Source: Marinomonas sp. TW1
GTDB lineage: Bacteria; Pseudomonadota; Gammaproteobacteria; Pseudomonadales; Marinomonadaceae
Assembly: GCF_001625355.1 (NCBI RefSeq)
Contig: NZ_JSEE01000005.1
Location: 62,001 to 126,000 of the forward strand
Reading direction: 5' to 3'
DNA: 64,000 bases
Below, piece after piece: positions 28,514 to 36,839 of this stretch. The first letter of the stretch is position 1; each line of letters begins with the position of its first letter. Under the pieces are notes generated by a model that saw nothing but the letters and a program-made list of their open reading frames with translations, searched no databases and was not told the DNA's origin. Made by a program: the position numbers and the translations under genes.

Positions 28514-29404
28514 ATGCTAGATGACCTGAAAATTTTTATTACCGCCGCTAATAAGCACAGCTTCACGCAAGCAGCGAAAAGCCTGAACATGACCATTGCA
28601 ACAGTCTCTCGACGGATTAGTGCGTTAGAGCAGGCTTTGGGGTGTGAGCTGCTGCATCGCTCCACAAAAGGACTTAAGCTGACGCCAATAGGGGAAGATT
28701 ATTATCAAGAATGTGCGGAATTTATAGACGCGCTTGATCAACGTATCTCGAATCTCGATAAAACCCTTCACAGCTTGTCGGGTGAAGTTAAAATCTTAGC
28801 ACCGACGAACTTAGGCAGTGGACCTTTAGATGCATTTTGGCAACATTTCGCCTCAAAACACCCAAATATCCAGCTTAATATTGAGCTCAGCAACGCCATT
28901 CAAGACATGCATGAAAACCGCGCTGACTTAGCCATTCGCTCAGGCCCATTGCCTGATTCGTCTTTAATTCAAAAGCGGCTCGGCTTCATAGAACCTATTC
29001 TAGTCGCCTCGCCCAACACCAGTTTTACTTTACCCAACCGAGTTGAAGACATCACCGAATGTCCCAGTATTGCCGCCAATATGTTTTCCGACTGGCGTCT
29101 AATCCATCAAGATGGCAGTATCTGCGCGTTACAAAAAAATCATCAACACCTAAGTAACGATATGAATATCAGCCTCAACCTAGTAAAAGCGGGAGCTGGC
29201 ATCACCCTAATGCCCACCAGCATGGTCTATAACGCCATTCAAGCGGGTGAGCTCATTCAAGTGCTGCCAGAATGGCGAGGACAAAAAAGAGAAATTCGTC
29301 TCGTCTGGCCTCACAAACGCAGTTTGTCGGCAAGAGCTCAATTACTAAGGGATGAACTAACTCTCTTTCTACATCAACAAGCTTGGTTTGAACAAGCCGA
29401 TTAA
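28514..29404 (+). CDS. LysR-family transcriptional regulator
   Basis: A 296-residue regulator. The helix-turn-helix spans about residues 3-60 (DDLKIFITAANKHSFTQAAKSLNMTIATVSRRISALEQALG), followed by the LysR substrate domain with the closing GAGITLMPTSMV region typical of the AaeR/PtrB-like subgroup. The ATG at 28514 was chosen; a TTG at 28499 would add five residues and lacks a ribosome site. It lies 19 bases before a TauE/SafE gene, so it may be co-transcribed with that permease as well as control the divergent DUF2798 gene. Confidence 0.88.
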   Translation: MLDDLKIFITAANKHSFTQAAKSLNMTIATVSRRISALEQALGCELLHRSTKGLKLTPIGEDYYQECAEFIDALDQRISNLDKTLHSLSGEVKILAPTNLGSGPLDAFWQHFASKHPNIQLNIELSNAIQDMHENRADLAIRSGPLPDSSLIQKRLGFIEPILVASPNTSFTLPNRVEDITECPSIAANMFSDWRLIHQDGSICALQKNHQHLSNDMNISLNLVKAGAGITLMPTSMVYNAIQAGELIQVLPEWRGQKREIRLVWPHKRSLSARAQLLRDELTLFLHQQAWFEQAD

Positions 29405-29423
29405 TCAAGGTTAAGGAAGTAAG

Positions 29424-30236
29424 ATGGCGGATTTACTCTGGTGGCAATACACACTCATTGCTGTCATTTTTATTTGGAGTGGTTTTGTTCGAAGTGGCTT
29501 AGGGTTTGGCGGCGCCGTTCTCGCCTTACCTTTTCTCTTATTAGTGGAAAACGATCCGTTACTTTTCCTACCCATTATTTCCATTCACCTTTTGGTATTT
29601 TCAAGCTGGATTGCATGGCAAGGCTCAAAAACCACCAAACAACAAGCCACACTCGCTGCAAAGCAGGGCGAAGTGGCTAAAGCTAAAGAAGAAGAGGGCA
29701 ACATCGCTTGGGGGTATTTAAAGAAAGCCTTGGGCATCATGATTGTACCGAAACTGATCGGCGTATTTGGCTTGTTAACCTTACCAGGCGACATAGTGAC
29801 TGGCGTCATTTTCGTGATAGTATCCGTTTTTGCAGTGTCCTACATCATCAACAAACCGTTTTATACCAACAACCGCATTCTCGATACCGTCTTTCTGATG
29901 CTCGGCGGTTACGTCAGTGGCACCTCTTTGATTGGTGCTCCTTTAATTGTTTCCGTTTTTGCTACCAAGGTGCCTCGACATCAATTACGCGACACCCTGT
30001 TTGTATTGTGGTTTATTCTAGTCACCATCAAAATGGTGTCTTTCCTGATCGCTGGCGTCGACTTACAGCTCATTCACCAACTTTGGTTGCTGCCTTGCGC
30101 CCTCATCGGCCACGTCTTTGGTCAGAAACTGCATAACCGCATCCAAAAAGCCGAAACACCTGTGTTTTTCCAATTTGTCGGTTGGGCACTGCTCACCGTC
30201 TGTGGCTTTGGTCTTTACTCAACCTTTATGCTTTAG
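29424..30236 (+). CDS. TauE/SafE-family (sulfite/anion exporter-like) permease
   Basis: A 270-residue permease with about eight hydrophobic segments. FVRSGLGFGGAVLALPFLLL and YVSGTSLIGAPLIVSVFATK are the two glycine-rich halves of the TauE/SafE (DUF81) fold. The first loop has a charged insert (AAKQGEVAKAKEEEGN). Family members move sulfoacetate, sulfite or other organic anions. It follows the lysR gene by 19 bases. The end of this gene is partly duplicated just downstream. Confidence 0.85.
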   Translation: MADLLWWQYTLIAVIFIWSGFVRSGLGFGGAVLALPFLLLVENDPLLFLPIISIHLLVFSSWIAWQGSKTTKQQATLAAKQGEVAKAKEEEGNIAWGYLKKALGIMIVPKLIGVFGLLTLPGDIVTGVIFVIVSVFAVSYIINKPFYTNNRILDTVFLMLGGYVSGTSLIGAPLIVSVFATKVPRHQLRDTLFVLWFILVTIKMVSFLIAGVDLQLIHQLWLLPCALIGHVFGQKLHNRIQKAETPVFFQFVGWALLTVCGFGLYSTFML

Positions 30237-30267
30237 TCCGTATAACTTGTACTCAATTTAGTCCGTA
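30232..30267 (+). repeat. Partial direct duplication of the tauE gene end
   Basis: TTTAGTCCGTA occurs at 30232-30242, including the stop codon, and again at 30257-30267. ACTCAA precedes both copies, nine bases upstream of the first and directly upstream of the second. This looks like a tandem duplication with a small deletion. Confidence 0.6.
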
Positions 30268-30274
30268 GTAACGC

Positions 30275-30341
30275 TGTTTCCAGATCAACTCTCGCTCCGG
30301 CGCTAAAGCGCAAACATCCGCGAGATGTTGATCTGGAAACA
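30275..30341. repeat. Long inverted repeat left of the KAP gene
   Basis: TGTTTCCAGATCAACTCTCGC (21 bases, arm one) pairs with the arm at 30320-30341 except for one bulged base. The 24-base loop has its own small hairpin, GCGC-TAAA-GCGC. No T-run follows directly. It could act as the tauE terminator or mark the left end of an inserted segment. Confidence 0.7.
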
Positions 30342-30395
30342 TCTTGGTTTTGTGACATACGCTATTATTAGATTGATTCAAAAAAGGAACACCCT

Positions 30396-31922
30396 ATGAG
30401 CGACACAGATACAAAAGCCTTTGCCAATTGCGCGACAGGGAATAAGCGAGAAGAACTCGCGGAGCGTTTCACCCAATATTTAAAAGGCCGCGACACAAAC
30501 GACAATGCATACGTCGTAAACCTAAACGGTGCGTGGGGAACAGGAAAAACTTACTTTGTTACCGAATGGAAAAAGCTGGTCGAAGACAAAGGCCACATAG
30601 CCATCAAGATAGATGCTTGGGAATCAGATTATCTAAATGATCCACTCGCCATCATTATCGCGGAACTGCTTGAACAGATAAAACTAAAAATCAAAAATCA
30701 CGATCCAAAGTTTCGTAACGCAGAGAGAAATGTTGCCAGCGCCATATTTAATATGGGCAAAAGCATGCTTCCAATTGGGTCAAAGATTGTAGGTAAACAT
30801 CTTCTTGGAGAAGCGGTAACAAGCGAAATACTCGACCTAATTGCTGCGGCTACAGGCTCAGTGGCTAACCACAGCACGGTAAAAGACGACTTGAATATGG
30901 GCGATTTAGGATTGGAAGTCGCCAGTCAACACAAACGACATAAGCAATTCACCCAAGACTTCAAAAAACAAGCACGTGAACTTGTCGACTTCGCCCTTGA
31001 GGACAATCCTAAAAAACAAGTCTTCGTCTTCATTGATGAACTAGATCGATGCCGCCCAACCTACGCCATCGAGATGCTAGAAACGGTAAAACACTTATTC
31101 GATATTCCAGACTTCATCTTCGTCTTATCCACCGACACCAGCCAATTACAGCACTCCATCAAAGCCGTCTATGGCCAAAACTTTGATTCTCATGAATACC
31201 TAAGCCGCTTCTTTGAGCAACGATTTACGCTACCTGAATTGGATTATTTTGAGTTTTTGACCGCTGAGAAAATATTTAAAACAGAAGGTTTTAAGCCGCT
31301 ACCAACATTACCTGCGATTAATTCAGCAGAAGAATTAAGAGCTGCTGTCGCTCTAATCTGTGAACAGAACAAGTATCACCTATCATTACGAAGAGTGAAA
31401 CAAATCTGCGTGCAACTAGAGATTGTATTGGATTCAAAAGAACTAAGAGAAAATACCTACCCAATCCTTACTTTAATTGGGCTTGTTTTCGGAAATGCAT
31501 TATATGGTGGGTGGTCGAACCCAAAAACAACTTATGCTCGAGCTGGGTTAGCATTACGCCATACAGAAAAACATGAGCTAATAGATATGCACTTCAATAC
31601 CGTTAATGTTTATAAATTATGCTCATATGATGACCAACCAAAACGAAATGTTAATGCGGAATACATTATAGAGGACTGTTCAAAAGCGATAAAGCAACTG
31701 CAGACAAGCCCTAGTATTTCAAGGTTTAACTTTGGAGATGTATCACTACGTTGTGACTTCACTAATCCGTATTTCAACTCATTATCTCTAAGTCCTACTC
31801 AATTAAATGAAGACTTTATTTCCCTCTGTACTCTATTTAAAAACAAAGTCATTGCAAGCAAATCTAAACTGCTCACAATTATTGAAAATTTAGACATACA
31901 AGTCGGTGTAATCGAAAAATAG
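30396..31922 (+). CDS. KAP-family P-loop NTPase
   Basis: A 508-residue solitary NTPase. Walker A is GAWGTGKT (residues 45-52); the KAP-type Walker B is VFVFIDELDRCRP (209-221), with the acidic pair and trailing Arg typical of KAP. FFEQRF and LSLRRVKQI provide the sensor/arginine region. A weakly hydrophobic insert lies at about 115-155, but clear membrane spans are not seen. KAP proteins include PifA, which excludes phage T7. The C-terminal ~170 residues are unrecognised and visibly more AT-rich. AAGGAAC precedes the ATG. It has no operon partner and sits between two long inverted repeats. Confidence 0.85.
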   Translation: MSDTDTKAFANCATGNKREELAERFTQYLKGRDTNDNAYVVNLNGAWGTGKTYFVTEWKKLVEDKGHIAIKIDAWESDYLNDPLAIIIAELLEQIKLKIKNHDPKFRNAERNVASAIFNMGKSMLPIGSKIVGKHLLGEAVTSEILDLIAAATGSVANHSTVKDDLNMGDLGLEVASQHKRHKQFTQDFKKQARELVDFALEDNPKKQVFVFIDELDRCRPTYAIEMLETVKHLFDIPDFIFVLSTDTSQLQHSIKAVYGQNFDSHEYLSRFFEQRFTLPELDYFEFLTAEKIFKTEGFKPLPTLPAINSAEELRAAVALICEQNKYHLSLRRVKQICVQLEIVLDSKELRENTYPILTLIGLVFGNALYGGWSNPKTTYARAGLALRHTEKHELIDMHFNTVNVYKLCSYDDQPKRNVNAEYIIEDCSKAIKQLQTSPSISRFNFGDVSLRCDFTNPYFNSLSLSPTQLNEDFISLCTLFKNKVIASKSKLLTIIENLDIQVGVIEK

Positions 31923-31928
31923 CTAGTA

Positions 31929-32008
31929 GCAACAAAGACCAACGCCGAGTGGATGCTCTCGCTTTAACGCTGCTTTTTAGACCGTAAAGAGGCGTTGGTC
32001 TTTGTTGC
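31929..32008. repeat. Perfect 18-bp inverted repeat right of the KAP gene
   Basis: GCAACAAAGACCAACGCC (31929-31946) is perfectly repeated in inverse at 31991-32008 around a 44-base loop. The loop shares CTCTCGCT with the repeat on the left side. There is no T-run, so a simple terminator is not the obvious reading. Confidence 0.75.
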
Positions 32009-32055
32009 GGGTTCACAGATGAACGTCCTCTTAATAAGCGCGGCTGAGCGGCTAA

Positions 32056-32575
32056 CTAGGCTGGTGAGGATTCAGACAATTGATCAACCAGATAAACGAT
32101 GGATTGATACTCGATGCCGCTGTGTTCTGATAAGCCAATCTTGCAGGTGCGGCTGTTGAAATAAGCCTTCTACGGCTTTCGCTAAGATTTAAAAAAAAAC
32201 ACTGGCGTTAAGTTCGGGGGGCGAGAAGCCTTTGTCGCCAGCAAATTCGCAGCAGGTAATCTCGGGCGGAATCACGACTTCCTCAGCGAGTTGGTGGGCT
32301 AGCTGTAACAAGCTGTCGGCGAGTCCCATGCGGGGTGTGATGCAGGTCACATGTAGCTTGATTTTACTCAATTTTTCTTTCACGGTTAGATTTTGCATGA
32401 CATGGGTCGAGACAAAGTCTTGATTGTTAACAAGCAAGGGCTGACACAATAAACAATAGGAATACGGTCATTATAGCTGTCTTCGAGTGATAAACTATTA
32501 ATATCGTTGGCTTTTTGTTTAACTACATCAAATTGGCCTTTGGGAGGAAACAAGAATCCAGCGCTCGCTACGCAG
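32056..32575 (-). pseudogene. Decayed C-terminus of a D-lactate dehydrogenase/FAD-linked oxidase with Cys-rich domain
   Basis: Translation on the minus strand in shifting frames recovers family landmarks in order: FPPKGQFDVVKQKA, then IPIVYCVSPCLLTIK, then LHVTCITPRMGLADSLLQLA with EITCCEFAGDKGFSPPEL, then NSRTCKIGLSEHSGIEYQSI ending SESSPA. These match the CCG-type iron-sulfur domain of Dld/YdiJ-like oxidases. Frame changes occur near 32413-32428, at a 9-A tract at 32191-32199, and near 32160-32175. The N-terminal FAD domain is missing, cut off beside the MATE gene. The invariant CCG is also CCE. It is a dead remnant. Confidence 0.82.
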
Positions 32576-32604
32576 AAACGAGCACCAGAATCCGTCTTGA
32601 AACC

Positions 32605-33969
32605 TTAAATATTTTTAAACCAAATGTTTTTCTTCATATTCTGTAAATAACACCAATACAGCGTAATAGCTCTGGCGATAAACAACATGGCTTGGCTGAG
32701 CCAAAGCCCATGATTACCTAAGCCTTGGCTGATGTACCAAACCGGAAAGAACACGCCGAGGACACAAAGAATCATGGTGTTCTGCATTTGTTTGACACTG
32801 GTAGTGCCGATGAAAACACCATCCAGCATGAAGGACCAAATACCCAACAGAGGGAAGGAAATCAACCAAGGTAGGTACAGTTTTGCTTCTTCTTGAACGC
32901 TTTCTACATTGGTCAATAAGTGAATAATTTGATTGCCAAATAACCAAAAAATGAACATCAAAGCCAACGCGGCCAACAACGCCCAATAAGTGGATAAGCG
33001 AATCACCTTTTGAAAATTCTTCTTATCCTTGCGGCCATAGTATTCACCGCACAAGGCTTCCACCGAAAAAGCAAAGCCGTCTAACGCATTGGAAATAATC
33101 ATCAGAAAAATGAGCAACACGGCATTGGCCGCTAAAATAGCGTCCCCTTGGCGGGCCCCTTGAGAGGTAAAGAACAACATGACCAATAACAACAAAATCG
33201 TGCGGACAAATAAATAGCGATTCACTCGAACCAACGCCACATATTCACGCCACTTAATTAAAGCCGATAAAGGCACATGTCCGTCAAAAGTTTGCAGCTT
33301 ACGCCATGCTAAAAATAAGGCGAACACCACCCCAACGTAGTGCGCAATCACAGTGGCCCAAGCGACGCCATCACTGGCCATGCCTAAACCGTAAACGGCA
33401 AAGTAATCCAATACCATGTTAACCAAGTTAATCACCAGCAACATCCATAATGGGCCTTTTGAGTATTGCACACCAAAGAACCAACCCATTAAGGCATAAC
33501 CAGCTAAAACAGCTGGAGCACTGTAAATACGAATCTCACTGTAACTTTTTGCCCAAGGTGCCACTTCCGCACTGGGCGACATAAGATGCAAAGCCAGCTC
33601 AAGAATTGGACCACGGAATAGAATCAGCAATAGACCAATCACCAATCCCATTAAAATTGACTGCAACAAGAGTTCACGCACCCGACGATAATCTTCTTGG
33701 CCTAAAGCTTGTGCAGTTAAGCCGGTCGATCCCATGCGTAGAAAACCAAACGCCCAGAATAGAAAGCTAAAAATGCTGGCACCAATGGCGACGGCACCAA
33801 GATAAGTCGCAGTGCCTAAATGCCCCACCACCGCCGTATCGACCAAACCTAATAAAGGTGTGGTGATATTCGATACCATGGGTGGCCAAGCCATGCGCCA
33901 AATCCGCAGATTCAAATCAGCGTTAACTCGCCATGTCATCAACAATGCATAAAGAGGAAATTTTGGCAC
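32605..33969 (-). CDS. MATE-family efflux transporter (DinF-like)
   Basis: A 454-residue carrier with about twelve membrane spans. The N-terminal MAWPPMVSNITTPLLGLVDTAVVGHLG and FGFLRMGSTGLTAQALGQEDYRRV are hallmarks of the DinF branch of MATE exporters, which use sodium or protons to expel drugs or metabolites. The GTG at 33969 has GGTGAG upstream; an in-frame ATG at 33939 is the alternative. It stands alone, downstream neighbour being the oxidase remnant. Confidence 0.9.
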   Translation of the reverse strand: MPKFPLYALLMTWRVNADLNLRIWRMAWPPMVSNITTPLLGLVDTAVVGHLGTATYLGAVAIGASIFSFLFWAFGFLRMGSTGLTAQALGQEDYRRVRELLLQSILMGLVIGLLLILFRGPILELALHLMSPSAEVAPWAKSYSEIRIYSAPAVLAGYALMGWFFGVQYSKGPLWMLLVINLVNMVLDYFAVYGLGMASDGVAWATVIAHYVGVVFALFLAWRKLQTFDGHVPLSALIKWREYVALVRVNRYLFVRTILLLLVMLFFTSQGARQGDAILAANAVLLIFLMIISNALDGFAFSVEALCGEYYGRKDKKNFQKVIRLSTYWALLAALALMFIFWLFGNQIIHLLTNVESVQEEAKLYLPWLISFPLLGIWSFMLDGVFIGTTSVKQMQNTMILCVLGVFFPVWYISQGLGNHGLWLSQAMLFIARAITLYWCYLQNMKKNIWFKNI

Positions 33970-34298
33970 CAGAGGCTCACCTGTGAAATTGGGGGGTTCT
34001 GTGGATAAAAATCAACCAATTAGGTGGGGCTAGGTTGAAAAATTATGTGGAAAATCATAGCAGTTATTCACACTGCTTGGGAGTTTTTCCCATTCGTGTG
34101 CATTTTTTGAACATATTGGTCTGTTTTTTGCCAATTCCTTCCTCTTTTAATTAAGTTACCCACATAATTCCATTTTCCAAATGACCACTCAGCTCACATC
34201 AAAAAAACTGGATAACTGATGGTTTTTTCCACAATAGCGAGCAATTCATCCTAGAATTTTGTTAAACTCGCGCTTATTTTTATCTTTTCGGAGTCATC
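33970..34298. other. AT-rich gap with a cluster of DnaA-box-like sequences
   Basis: No gene. Perfect DnaA 9-mers occur as TGTGGATAA at 34000-34008 (minus) and TTATTCACA at 34064-34072. One-mismatch forms are TTACCCACA at 34156-34164 and TTTTCCACA near 34226-34237. Long AT stretches lie between. The promoters of the flanking divergent genes must also be here. Confidence 0.5.
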
Positions 34299-34499
34299 AT
34301 GCCAAAGAAGTTCAGACCTATTATTGAAGGCTTAGCCGTCGGCTGTGTGTTTATTAGTATCACTATGTTGTTCCAAATACCGCTTTACATGAGTTTTATC
34401 ATTGGCGCTTTGGCGGCCATTGGAGGCTACCGAAACTCAATCAAAATGGATAAAGAAAAAGCGGCGAAGAACGCACCAAAAACATCGGATGACGAATAA
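34299..34499 (+). CDS. Small membrane protein
   Basis: A 66-residue protein with one long or two short hydrophobic helices (GLAVGCVFISITMLFQIPLYMSFIIGALAAIGGY) and a charged cytoplasmic tail rich in Lys/Asp. CGGAG lies upstream of the ATG. It ends three bases before the truncated haemoglobin gene, so the two form an operon. I do not recognise a family; a membrane partner for NO or oxygen handling is only a contextual guess. Confidence 0.7.
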   Translation: MPKKFRPIIEGLAVGCVFISITMLFQIPLYMSFIIGALAAIGGYRNSIKMDKEKAAKNAPKTSDDE

Positions 34500-34502
34500 C
34501 GG

Positions 34503-34928
34503 ATGACAGATCAAATGAAGCCCGCTTATGGTGAAGGCGATGCGACGTTACACGCCGTAGGTGGGTTGGACGGTTTAAAACGTTTGGTTGAATGTTTTTA
34601 TCGAATTATGGAAAACACCCCTGAATACCGACCATTATTTGATATGCATCCAGCCGATACACAACTCAGTATCGACAAACTGGTGGCGTTTTTATCGGGT
34701 TGGATGGGCGGTGAGCGCTTGTATGCTAAGACCTACGGCAAAATTCACTTACCACAAGCTCACGCCCACCTAGTTGTAACAGAAAAAGAAAAAGCCATGT
34801 GGTTAAACTGTATGGCCGACGCGCTCAATGAACAGGCTTACCCCGAAGCACTGAAACGCTATCTGATAGAGAAACTTGAATTTCCTGCAGAACGCATTCG
34901 ACAGGTGAGTGCGGCTAAACACGGCTAA
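34503..34928 (+). CDS. Group II truncated haemoglobin
   Basis: A 141-residue 2-over-2 globin. Landmarks are the GG-L-RLVECFYRIM N-terminal helix, PLFDMHP, the WMGGERLYAKTYG E/F region, the proximal His in LPQAHAHLVVT, and the G-helix Trp in KAMWLNCMADAL, which marks group II. Such proteins bind oxygen and detoxify nitric oxide. It is co-transcribed with the small membrane protein and lies close to norR and hmp, consistent with a nitrosative-stress role. Confidence 0.9.
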   Translation: MTDQMKPAYGEGDATLHAVGGLDGLKRLVECFYRIMENTPEYRPLFDMHPADTQLSIDKLVAFLSGWMGGERLYAKTYGKIHLPQAHAHLVVTEKEKAMWLNCMADALNEQAYPEALKRYLIEKLEFPAERIRQVSAAKHG

Positions 34929-34938
34929 GAACTTACAA

Positions 34939-35053
34939 CCCCTCCCTAACCCTCCCCTTAAAGATAAGGGGAGGGAACAAAAAGTCTTACCTCCAACTGC
35001 ATAAGGGAGGAAGAACCGCTCCTCCCCCTGCTAAGAGGGAGGTTGGGAGGGGG
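34939..35053. repeat. 115-bp palindromic CCCTCCC-type repeat element
   Basis: CCCCTCCCTAACCCTCCC at the left end is matched by GGGAGGTTGGGAGGGGG at the right end. Two inner hairpins are CTCCCCTTA/TAAGGGGAG and CCTCCC/GGGAGG. Its GC-rich, repeat-built composition differs from the flanks. It fills the space between the convergent haemoglobin and norR genes and resembles dispersed palindromic elements found in many bacterial genomes. Confidence 0.7.
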
Positions 35054-35054
35054 C

Positions 35055-36692
35055 CTAAGAGCGAATTTCTTTTGCAATGATGATGCCCAAGCGTTTCGCT
35101 AAGCGCGCTAGGTTGGCGCGGTCCATTGATAGCTGGTGAGCAGTTTTCGTCCAGTTTCCTTCATTGCTTTCTAATGCTTTACGAATCAAATCACGCTGAT
35201 AAGCTTCTGTTTCTAAACGTAAATTAATTGATTGGTGTTTTTCTAAACGCGGCGGCTCCAGCTCGTTTTTCTGTATCTTTTCTTTAGCACTATTATCAAT
35301 TTGTAACCCTGTTAAATGAGCAGAAGTGATAACGGTAATGCCCGTTGGATTATCTGCTTTTGCACTCTCGGCCTTTGAGAAAAGCGCAGCACGAGAAATA
35401 ACATGCTCTAGCTCGCGCACATTGCCTGGCCAGTGATAAGCGTCTAATAAATCGATCGCCGACGCAGACAAGGTAAGTTGTTGCAGACCTAATTTACGAC
35501 GGAAACGCTCGGCAAAGAAACCGGCCAATAAAGCAATGTCACCTTGTCTGTTGCGTAATGCAGGAACTTGGATCGGAAAGACGCTGAGGCGATGAAATAA
35601 ATCCGCACGAAAACGGTGCTCCGCCACTTCTGTTTCTAAATGTCGGTTAGTCGCTGCAATGATACGCACGTTTACTTTGCGAATTTGATCTTTACCAACC
35701 GCTTGGATTTCTTGATTCTGAATTGCTCGAAGCAAAGTACCTTGGACTTCTAGCGGCAGTTCACCAATTTCATCGAGCAACAAGGTACCACCGTCGGCCA
35801 ATAAAAACTTACCATCGCGATCTCGATCCGCACCAGTAAAGGCGCCTCTCACATGGCCAAACAACTCACTTTCGATCAGGTGATGTGGAATCGCGGCGCA
35901 GTTTACATACACCATTGGGGCATCAGAACGGGCAGACTGTTCATGTAACGCACGAGCAACAAGCTCTTTACCTACACCCGTTTCACCTTCGATCAAGATA
36001 GAAAAATCCGATGATGCAACCAAATGAATCGACTGTTTAAGGTCTTGCATGGCTTGGCTTTGGCCGACCATTTCATGACGTTGCTCGCCCATTACTTTCA
36101 ATACGTTTTGAGCATGTTGCGATTGGTTTTCTAATTGCTCCATCAAGATGGCGGTATTTAGCGTCATCGCCGCCATGGTGCCGATGATTTCTAACGCACG
36201 CGCGTCGATATCATCAAAAACGCCCGGCATAATGCTGTCTAACGTCACCACACCAATTAACTTCCCTTCTAAATACAACGGAACGCCCATGCAAGAATGC
36301 ACCGGTAAATTCTCATCATGACCTAACACCATCCCATCGTAAGGGTCTGGAAGATCCGAATCTGCAGGAAAACGCACGGGATAATGACCACTGCAGATGG
36401 CTTTCAAGCGAGGGTGCTCATCAATTATGAAACGTCGGCCCATCAAATCTTCTGCTAAACCTCGTTGGGCAAGTGGCGTTAATACACCATTACTATGAGA
36501 CAGCAAGACAACCGCATCGCAGTTAATTGTGGCTCGTACTGCATAAACTAGTTGATCAAAGCGATTCGATTGAGTCACCGCACTAGCAAGATCGAGGGCA
36601 AAGCTCAACAAGGCATTATTAGAAACCTGATTCATCAAGGTCAGCTCATCAAAAGAATTATCAAATGTGTCACTTTGACTCAAAGATATCAT
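35055..36692 (-). CDS. norR: NorR-type nitric-oxide-responsive sigma-54 activator
   Basis: A 545-residue activator. A GAF domain (about residues 25-185) holds the NO-sensing iron in NorR. The AAA+ domain has GETGVGKEL (Walker A), the sigma-54 contact GAFTGA in [28 protein letters not shown] (Walker B) and the arginine-rich end. A Fis-type helix-turn-helix closes the protein ([24 protein letters not shown]). AGGGG lies before the ATG. It is divergent from hmp, with matching binding sites and a sigma-54 promoter between them. Confidence 0.93.
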   Translation of the reverse strand: MISLSQSDTFDNSFDELTLMNQVSNNALLSFALDLASAVTQSNRFDQLVYAVRATINCDAVVLLSHSNGVLTPLAQRGLAEDLMGRRFIIDEHPRLKAICSGHYPVRFPADSDLPDPYDGMVLGHDENLPVHSCMGVPLYLEGKLIGVVTLDSIMPGVFDDIDARALEIIGTMAAMTLNTAILMEQLENQSQHAQNVLKVMGEQRHEMVGQSQAMQDLKQSIHLVASSDFSILIEGETGVGKELVARALHEQSARSDAPMVYVNCAAIPHHLIESELFGHVRGAFTGADRDRDGKFLLADGGTLLLDEIGELPLEVQGTLLRAIQNQEIQAVGKDQIRKVNVRIIAATNRHLETEVAEHRFRADLFHRLSVFPIQVPALRNRQGDIALLAGFFAERFRRKLGLQQLTLSASAIDLLDAYHWPGNVRELEHVISRAALFSKAESAKADNPTGITVITSAHLTGLQIDNSAKEKIQKNELEPPRLEKHQSINLRLETEAYQRDLIRKALESNEGNWTKTAHQLSMDRANLARLAKRLGIIIAKEIRS

Positions 36693-36723
36693 AAAGACCC
36701 CTATAAGAATGAGTCAAATTGAC
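36669..36723. promoter_or_regulatory. Two NorR-type binding sites
   Basis: NorR sites follow GT-N7-AC. GTCACTTTGAC is at 36669-36679, inside the first codons of norR, and GTCAAATTGAC at 36713-36723, within the dyad GAGTCAAATTGACTC, lies between the genes. Both are 50-110 bases upstream of the sigma-54 promoter, the right place for an enhancer. Confidence 0.65.
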
Positions 36724-36776
36724 TCTATACAAATCGAAAAACTAATAAACATCTGATTTTATTGGGTATTTTTAAT

Positions 36777-36792
36777 TGGCACGGGATTCGCT
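36777..36792 (+). promoter_or_regulatory. Sigma-54 promoter of hmp
   Basis: TGGCACGGGATTCGCT has the invariant GG and GC exactly ten bases apart (GG-N10-GC), with TGGCAC fully conserved. It lies about 48 bases before the hmp ATG. Confidence 0.78.
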
Positions 36793-36839
36793 ATAGAAGA
36801 GATAACAAAGCTTATTCATCCATTTAAAAGGACCCAGAT

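Noticed and set aside
30275..32008. Integron attC sites flanking the KAP gene
   Set aside because: The outer arms lack the RYYYAAC and GTTRRRY core boxes and the unpaired extrahelical bases of attC; no integrase is seen.
33970..34298. Chromosomal replication origin oriC
   Set aside because: No dnaA, dnaN, gidA/mnmG or rpmH nearby and too few boxes; treated only as a DnaA-box cluster.
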